Assembly (NCBI GenBank): GCA_002421565.1
Contig: DIKC01000174.1
Location: 33,633-45,472, forward strand
DNA length: 11,840 bases
Origin: Desulfobulbaceae bacterium UBA5628
Lineage (GTDB): Bacteria; Desulfobacterota; Desulfobulbia; Desulfobulbales; Desulfurivibrionaceae
Direction: 5' to 3'
Positions 7,366 to 11,840 of this stretch are shown here, piece by piece. The position numbers and the translations under genes are program-made. The notes under the pieces were generated by a model. The model searched no databases and was not told the origin of the DNA. It was given only the letters and a program-made list of their open reading frames with translations. How positions within the stretch are numbered: position 1 is the first letter of the stretch; every line of letters begins with the position of its first letter.

Positions 7366-7938
7366 TTATTCGTCTATTCCTGACCAGCGGGCCAGGTTCG
7401 GCACCGTAATCCCCAGCAATTCCGCCACCCGGCCGGCAAAATTGCGGGCCAAGGCGGTAAGATCGGCCGGCTGCTGGTAAAAGGCGGGCATGGCCGGGCA
7501 GATAGTGGCCCCGGCATCATGGGCCGCGAGCATGTTGGCCAGGTGGGTGCGATTCAAGGGGGTTTCCCGCACCGCCAGCACCAAGGGCCGCCGTTGCTTG
7601 AGGGTGACATCGGCGGCCCGGTGGATCAGGTTGTGGCTGAGGCCGCCGGCCACCGCCGCCAGAGTGCCCATGCTGCACGGCAGCACCGCCATCCCGCTAA
7701 AAAGGCTGGAACCACTGGCAGGAGCGGCGGCAAAGTTCTTTATATCATGCCACTGGGCCACGTATTGGGCAAGCTCTTCCCGGCCCATCCCTAGCTCCAG
7801 GCGCAACACCTGCTCGCCCGCCTCGGAGATAATGGCGTGGACTTCCACTTCGAGTTCCGCCATCAGCCGCAGGAATTCCAGGGCGTAGAGCGAACCGCTG
7901 GCCCCGGTGATCGCCAGGATGATTCGTGGCCCTTTCAT
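7366..7938 (-). CDS. ubiX: UbiX-type flavin prenyltransferase
   Basis: 190 aa, the usual length. It makes prenylated FMN, the cofactor of UbiD-family decarboxylases. Signature segments are present: the N-terminal flavin-binding AITGASGSLYAL (residues 9-20), then LPCSMGTLAAVAGGLSHNLI, then LAVRETPLNRTHLANML, and near the end ICPAMPAFYQQP. In this operon it presumably serves a UbiD-like decarboxylase (MqnL type) acting on the prenylated naphthoate; no such decarboxylase is in the window. Its ATG overlaps the ubiE stop in an ATGA arrangement (7938-7935), so translation is likely coupled. Confidence 0.94.
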   Translation of the reverse strand: MKGPRIILAITGASGSLYALEFLRLMAELEVEVHAIISEAGEQVLRLELGMGREELAQYVAQWHDIKNFAAAPASGSSLFSGMAVLPCSMGTLAAVAGGLSHNLIHRAADVTLKQRRPLVLAVRETPLNRTHLANMLAAHDAGATICPAMPAFYQQPADLTALARNFAGRVAELLGITVPNLARWSGIDE

Positions 7939-8642
7939 TTGACCCCCACGTAGATGGTGACGATCCCGAAGGTAAGGGGCCGGTAATCGACGGTGCTGAA
8001 ACCGGCCTCCCGCATCATTCCGGCCAGTTCCTCGGGTTCGTAAAAGGCGGCAATGGAAGAGGCGAGATATTCGTAGGCCTCCTGGTCGCCGGAGACCGCC
8101 CCCGCGATCCGGGGCAGAATCTTGTTGAGATAGAAATTATACAAGGCGCGGACCAACGGCTGCCGGGGCCGGGAAAATTCCAGGATCAGCAGCTTGCCGC
8201 CGGGTTTAAGCACCCGCTGCATCTCGTTCAAACCCTGCTGGGTGCGGGCCAGGTTGCGAACCCCGAAGGCCACGGTCACCCCCCAGACGCTGTTGTCCCG
8301 CACCGGAATCCGCTCGCCGTCGCCGCCCACCGGCAGAATCCGGGCCAGGCGACGATCGTTCCCGGCGGCCCGCACCCCGGCCCGCAACATATCTTCGCAG
8401 AAATCAATGGCCAGCACCAGTCTTGCCGGGGCCTGGCGGGCCAGTTCCAGGGCCAGCGGCAGGGTGCCGGCACAGAGATCAAGCACCGGCCCGGCGGGAA
8501 ACTGCCGCAGCTCGCGGGTGGTAAGCCAGCGCCAGTAGCGGTCGATCTGGAAACTCAAGACCGAATTGAGCAGATCATAACGGGGGCTGATCGCCGCGAA
8601 TTTACTTTTGACAAATTTTTTCTTATCGTCCGGATTTTCCAT
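7935..8642 (-). CDS. ubiE: Demethylmenaquinone methyltransferase (UbiE/MenG family)
   Basis: 235 aa, a class I SAM-dependent methyltransferase that adds the ring methyl group in the last step of menaquinone synthesis. Family features are FAAISPRYDLLNSVLS near the N-terminus, SAM motif I beginning VLDLCAGT at residues 53-60, the stretch VTVAFGVRNL, LKPGGKLLILEFSRP, and the C-terminal EAYEYLASSIAAFYEPEEL. Motif I is unusual: after Gly59-Thr60 it has Leu61-Pro62 where the family nearly always has Gly-Asp. The rest of the protein is intact and full length. It begins 2 nt after the mqnA stop without a clear ribosome site of its own (weak GGGATGATGAG upstream), and ends overlapping the ubiX start. 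Confidence 0.92.
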   Translation of the reverse strand: MENPDDKKKFVKSKFAAISPRYDLLNSVLSFQIDRYWRWLTTRELRQFPAGPVLDLCAGTLPLALELARQAPARLVLAIDFCEDMLRAGVRAAGNDRRLARILPVGGDGERIPVRDNSVWGVTVAFGVRNLARTQQGLNEMQRVLKPGGKLLILEFSRPRQPLVRALYNFYLNKILPRIAGAVSGDQEAYEYLASSIAAFYEPEELAGMMREAGFSTVDYRPLTFGIVTIYVGVK

Positions 8643-8644
8643 GC

Positions 8645-9511
8645 TTACGACTCATCATCCCGGCATATTCTCAAGGGCAGGGCACCCGGGGACGCCTCGC
8701 CCCGGACCAGCAGATATTCGATAAAACGGCTCAGCCCTTGCTGCTTGGCCTGATCCAGATCATACTCCATGCCGCTCAGATAGCGGCAACATTCCTCTTC
8801 GGAAATGGGAATCCGGGGCGCCACCCGGCCGCAAATCTCGGCCAGCCGCTCCTTGCCCTCGGCCAGACAGCGGCGCAACTCCTGATGAATGGTCGCTACC
8901 ACCTCGGGTTCCCGGCGGCAGAATTCCTCCCGCACCGCCCAGACCGCAAAGACAAAGGGCAGGCCGCTTTGCCGATGCCAGACCTGACCCAGATCGAGGC
9001 GGTGGGGCCACTGGTGATCGGCGGCCAGGCGCAGGGCCTCGTCGCCGATCACCAGCACTCCATCCAGGGTTTCCAGGTCCGGCTGCTCCAGCAGGCGACC
9101 AACCCGGTAGACGGGCCGCACCCGGTAAAAATCCTCCAGCACGATTCGGACCAGGGCGACCGAGGTCTGGGACTGGGAGCTGAGCAATATTTGCCCGTTG
9201 TCCAGGGCCTTGGGCGGCCGGCGGGAAAAGAGAAAGACGCTGCCCACCGGCCCGGTGGCGGAAAGGGAAAGATCGCCCAAGAGGCGGTAACTTTCGGGGT
9301 GGGCCGCGTATTCATGGGAGGAAATAAAGCCCATGTCCAGTTGCCCGGCGTAAAGCATCCGGTTCAAGACCGCGGGCGGTGCCTCGCTCACCTGCCAGTC
9401 GGGCCGGGAGACGCTCTCCTTCCAGATTTCATAAAGGGGCGCGGTGTTGATGAAATTCACCATCCCGATCCGTACCGGCCGGGAGGCGGCTTTTTGGGTC
9501 ATGCCGCTCAT
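8645..9511 (-). CDS. mqnA: Chorismate dehydratase MqnA
   Basis: 288 aa from the ATG at 9511. MqnA removes water from chorismate to give 3-enolpyruvyl-benzoate, the first step of the futalosine route; it has the fold of periplasmic binding proteins but acts in the cytoplasm. Diagnostic segments are RIGMVNFINTAPLYE, LDMGFISSHEYA, SQSQTSVALVRIVLEDF, VLVIGDEAL and SGLPFVFAVWAVREEF. The FINTAPL signature separates it from the sister enzyme MqnD. The frame can be read from a GTG at 9520, but the ATG at 9511 forms an ATGA overlap with the mqnX stop and has GGAG 8 nt upstream, so I chose it. Followed 2 nt later by ubiE. Confidence 0.94.
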   Translation of the reverse strand: MSGMTQKAASRPVRIGMVNFINTAPLYEIWKESVSRPDWQVSEAPPAVLNRMLYAGQLDMGFISSHEYAAHPESYRLLGDLSLSATGPVGSVFLFSRRPPKALDNGQILLSSQSQTSVALVRIVLEDFYRVRPVYRVGRLLEQPDLETLDGVLVIGDEALRLAADHQWPHRLDLGQVWHRQSGLPFVFAVWAVREEFCRREPEVVATIHQELRRCLAEGKERLAEICGRVAPRIPISEEECCRYLSGMEYDLDQAKQQGLSRFIEYLLVRGEASPGALPLRICRDDES

Positions 9512-10719
9512 TCGATCCACTCCAACCGGATTTCCTGACCAGCGGTGGTCAGATATTCCAAAACCTCGGCAACGGACGTAGCGGCGCAGACCACCGCCGG
9601 CAGGGAGGCGGAAACCCCGGGGGCGATCCGCCCCAGTTCATGCCCCAGCCCGAGGAGATCGGCCCCGGCCCGGGTCGCCATGGCGAAAATAACTTCCGGC
9701 CCCACTCCGGGATGATCCTGGCGGAGAATCGCCATTTCCCGCCAGAGGGAAAGCTCCGGGTTGGAGGCCAGGCTGTCGGTGCCCAGGGCCGGCAAAATTC
9801 CCTGGGTCAGAAAAGCGGGCAGCGGCGCCCGCCCCACTCCCAGATGGCGATTGCTGCCGGGACACAAGCAGACCCCGGCCCGGCGGGCGACGAGCAGGGC
9901 GATGTCCGCCTCGTCAACCTGGACCGCGTGAACGCAGATGGTTTTTTCATCGAGCAGGCCCAGCCGATCCAGATATTTTACCGGACTGGCGCCGGGGATC
10001 GCCACCCCGGCCGGGTCTACTCCCCGCTCGGCGAGAAAATCGCGGAAAGGGCCGTGGCCGGTGGCGAGGAATTCGATCTCGGCCGCTGATTCCGCCAGAT
10101 GCAGGGGGAAGAGGCACCCCAGACGGCGAGCCCGCTCCTTGAGGGCGGTGAGCAACCGGGGGCCGGTGGAATAAGGGGCATGGCCGGTGCAGCAAAGCTC
10201 ATCAGGAAGCTCGGCCAAACGAACCAGGGCCGCCTCCTGGGCCGCCTCGCTCAACCCCAGCATTTCCAGGTGAAAAAGTACCGTACTCTTGAAGCCGTCC
10301 CCGATTTCCCTGGCATCGGGATCATTGCCGATGTCCAGCACCGCCCGGCAGCCACCGGCATAAAGGCGGGCCAGGGCAAAGCGGGCCTCGTCGGGGTCAA
10401 AGGAGCCGCGCAGATCGCGCTCGGCCAACAGTTCCCGGATCCAGCCCGGCAGATCAGCGGGCCGCGGCCGGGCTTGTCGGCCCAAGCGGGCCAGATGCGA
10501 CAATTCCAGGTGGGCGTGGGCATTGACCAGGGCCGGGACAATGACATGCCCCTCGTAATCCACCGGCTCGGCATCGGCCACCGTGTCCTTCAACTCGGCA
10601 TAAGGCCCCACCGCCAGCACCCGGCCATGCTCGGTGATCACCGCCCCGTCGGCAAGCACCTCCCCTTGGCCCGGCACCACGAAAGGGGCCCGATAGATGT
10701 AACGCTCGTATTCCTGCAA
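9508..10719 (-). CDS. mqnX: Amidohydrolase, probable aminodeoxyfutalosine deaminase (MqnX)
   Basis: 403 aa, ATZ/TRZ-type (COG0402-like) amidohydrolase. In this operon it should deaminate 6-aminodeoxyfutalosine to futalosine. The metal site is complete: His68 and His70 in VNAHAHLELSHL, His207 with catalytic Glu210 in PLHLAESAAE, His264 in CVHAVQVDE, and Asp315 in ALGTDSLASN. GHAPYSTGP and CPGSNRHLGVG match deaminases of nucleoside-like substrates. The start is a TTG at 10719 directly after the mqnC TAG, in the same frame and with no spacer; no in-frame ATG occurs before residue 153, and homology begins within the first ten residues. GGTG lies 6 nt upstream as a weak ribosome site. The role is inferred from neighbours; other COG0402 deaminase activities cannot be excluded from motifs alone. 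Confidence 0.88.
   Translation of the reverse strand: MQEYERYIYRAPFVVPGQGEVLADGAVITEHGRVLAVGPYAELKDTVADAEPVDYEGHVIVPALVNAHAHLELSHLARLGRQARPRPADLPGWIRELLAERDLRGSFDPDEARFALARLYAGGCRAVLDIGNDPDAREIGDGFKSTVLFHLEMLGLSEAAQEAALVRLAELPDELCCTGHAPYSTGPRLLTALKERARRLGCLFPLHLAESAAEIEFLATGHGPFRDFLAERGVDPAGVAIPGASPVKYLDRLGLLDEKTICVHAVQVDEADIALLVARRAGVCLCPGSNRHLGVGRAPLPAFLTQGILPALGTDSLASNPELSLWREMAILRQDHPGVGPEVIFAMATRAGADLLGLGHELGRIAPGVSASLPAVVCAATSVAEVLEYLTTAGQEIRLEWIE
9520..9523 (-). promoter_or_regulatory. Ribosome binding site deciding the mqnA start
   Basis: GGAG on the minus strand, inside the end of mqnX, lies 8 nt before the ATG at 9511. It overlaps the alternative GTG start at 9520, which it could not serve. 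Confidence 0.55.
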
Positions 10720-11778
10720 CTAAATCACCAAGGAATAATCCATCCGCCGTTGACGGGCCTGAAAACCGGCCTCCTCCACCAGGCGGCGGATTTCCGCCTC
10801 GGACAGGCGGAAACTGACCCCGGCCGCCGCCACCACGTTTTCCTCGATCATGGTGCTGCCGAAATCATTGGCCCCGAAAAAGAGGGCCAGTTGGGCGATT
10901 TTCGGCCCCTGAGTGACCCAGGAGGCCTGGATGTTGGCGACATTGTCCAGGAAAATCCGGCTTAAAGCCAGCACTTTAAGATATTCAAAGGCGGTGGTCT
11001 TGGGCAGCCCGGCCAGGGCGGTATGGTCCGGCTGAAAGGGCCAGGGGATAAAGGCGGTGAAACCGCCGGTTCGATCCTGCAATTCACGCACCCCGGCCAG
11101 GTGTTGCAGCCGTTCGGCCACGCTTTCGAGATGACCGAACATCATGGTGGCGGTGGTCCGCATTCCCAAGGCGTGGGCCTCGGCCATGATCGCCAACCAT
11201 TGGGCGGCCCCGCATTTGCGGGGCGAGGTCTCCCGCCGCACCCGCTCGACCAGGATCTCCGCCCCGCCGCCCGGCATCGAGTCGAGGCCGGCGGCCTGGA
11301 GGCGAACCAGCACCTCACGGGGGGAAAGACCGGAAAGCTGGGAAAAATGATCAATTTCCGGGGGCGAAAAGCCGTGGATGTGAATCCCGTAACCCTTGAT
11401 GAAGCGCAGCATCTCTTCGTAAAAGGAGAGCGGCAGATCGGGATGAAGGCCGCCCTGGAGGAGAATCTGGGTGCCGCCCAAGGCCTGGGTTTCCTCAATC
11501 TTCAACCCCAGTTCGGCTTGCGACAGCACCGACCCGGCCGGGTCTTCCGGCCCTTTGTAAAAGGCGCAGAATTTACAGGCCGAAACGCAGATGTCGGTAT
11601 AGTTGATGTTGCGGTCGATCACATAGGTGACCACCGGCTCGGGATGGAGCCGCTTGCGGATCGCATCGGCCAGCATTCCCAGGCGCGGGAGATCGCCCTC
11701 CTCCCACAGCACCAGGGCCTCGTCAACCCCGATCCGCTCCCCGGCCAGAACCCGGGCGCTGATTTCTGCCAGGTTCAT
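10720..11778 (-). CDS. mqnC: Cyclic dehypoxanthine futalosine synthase MqnC (radical SAM)
   Basis: 352 aa from the ATG at 11778. It cyclises dehypoxanthine futalosine by radical chemistry. The iron-sulfur cluster motif C-X3-C-X2-C is present at Cys64, Cys68 and Cys71 in NINYTDICVSACKFCAFY. Other family marks are ILLQGGLHPDLPLSFYEEML, GLDSMPGGGAEILVERVR, ATMMFGHLES, FIPWPFQPDHT and NIQASWVTQG, which fit MqnC rather than the paralogue MqnE. An in-frame GTG precedes the ATG by one codon. The ATG shares one base with the upstream mqnE stop (TGATG), and AGG is about 4 nt upstream. It ends in TAG exactly where mqnX begins. Confidence 0.95.
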   Translation of the reverse strand: MNLAEISARVLAGERIGVDEALVLWEEGDLPRLGMLADAIRKRLHPEPVVTYVIDRNINYTDICVSACKFCAFYKGPEDPAGSVLSQAELGLKIEETQALGGTQILLQGGLHPDLPLSFYEEMLRFIKGYGIHIHGFSPPEIDHFSQLSGLSPREVLVRLQAAGLDSMPGGGAEILVERVRRETSPRKCGAAQWLAIMAEAHALGMRTTATMMFGHLESVAERLQHLAGVRELQDRTGGFTAFIPWPFQPDHTALAGLPKTTAFEYLKVLALSRIFLDNVANIQASWVTQGPKIAQLALFFGANDFGSTMIEENVVAAAGVSFRLSEAEIRRLVEEAGFQARQRRMDYSLVI

Positions 11779-11840
11779 CACGCCTGCCGCCCTATTTCCC
11801 GATACAAGGTGTCCCGCTCCACCGGCACCCGGCCGGCCTC
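11778..11840 (-). CDS. mqnE: Aminofutalosine synthase MqnE, C-terminal end only
   Basis: Only the last 20 codons and the TGA stop (11780-11778) are in the window. The tail reads EAGRVPVERDTLYREIGRQA. The AGR-PVERDT-LY ending is how MqnE proteins characteristically finish. MqnE is the radical SAM enzyme that joins 3-enolpyruvyl-benzoate to SAM-derived deoxyadenosine, two steps before MqnC. The stop overlaps the mqnC ATG by one base, which places it as the next gene upstream in the operon. The call rests on a short peptide plus context. Confidence 0.75.
   Translation of the reverse strand, partial: EAGRVPVERDTLYREIGRQA

Noticed and set aside
6617..7480. Open frame of 287 codons on the plus strand opposite mqnP and ubiX
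   Set aside because: Gly/Lys/Gln-rich mirror of membrane-helix codons; the minus strand encodes clear UbiA and UbiX proteins.
4410..11840. Possible novel defence or mobile island
   Set aside because: All but one gene are recognisable menaquinone biosynthesis genes in one tight operon. No integrase, transposase, repeats, tRNA boundary or composition break is visible.

Overview
The window looks like ordinary chromosome from a GC-rich, anaerobic-type bacterium, most likely a Desulfobacterota (deltaproteobacterial) lineage such as Desulfobulbales. That is an inference. It rests on a futalosine-type menaquinone operon, a 'Bacteroidetes-like' topoisomerase IV pair in a GC-rich genome, and overall protein style. 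I see no rRNA, tRNA, insertion sequence, phage gene, CRISPR array or other sign of recent transfer.

Layout, left to right. (1) Positions 1-2018, minus strand: parE followed 10 nt later by the start of parC, whose remainder lies off the left edge. Together they encode a type IIA topoisomerase. (2) Positions 2019-2210: a 192-nt divergent intergenic region with small GC hairpins and no convincing promoter. (3) Positions 2211-4385, plus strand: an M3-family oligoendopeptidase and, 72 nt later, a 106-residue Gln/Ala/Arg-rich coiled-coil protein of unknown function. (4) Positions 4410-11840, minus strand: one very compact gene string read from the right edge. Its order is mqnE (only the last 20 codons are present), mqnC, mqnX, mqnA, ubiE/menG, ubiX, mqnP (UbiA family) and a 695-residue protein with a CCHC zinc knuckle. 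Every junction in this string is 8 nt or less, with overlaps (TGATG, ATGA, ATGA), one perfect abutment (TAG|TTG), and an RBS lying across the preceding stop codon. It is almost certainly one transcript.

How the genes work together. MqnA makes 3-enolpyruvyl-benzoate from chorismate, and MqnE joins it to a SAM-derived nucleoside to give aminofutalosine. MqnX deaminates that to futalosine. After base removal by MqnB or a nucleosidase (not in the window), MqnC makes the cyclic product, and MqnD (not in the window) releases dihydroxynaphthoate. MqnP attaches the prenyl tail, a UbiD-type decarboxylase (not in the window) would need the prenyl-FMN made by UbiX, and UbiE/MenG methylates the ring. The zinc-knuckle protein at the end of the operon has no assigned role and is the most intriguing item here. 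I did not find a clearly novel multi-gene system. The best leads are this protein, the in-frame one-codon boundary between mqnC and mqnX, the altered SAM-binding loop of UbiE, and the orphan coiled-coil protein.
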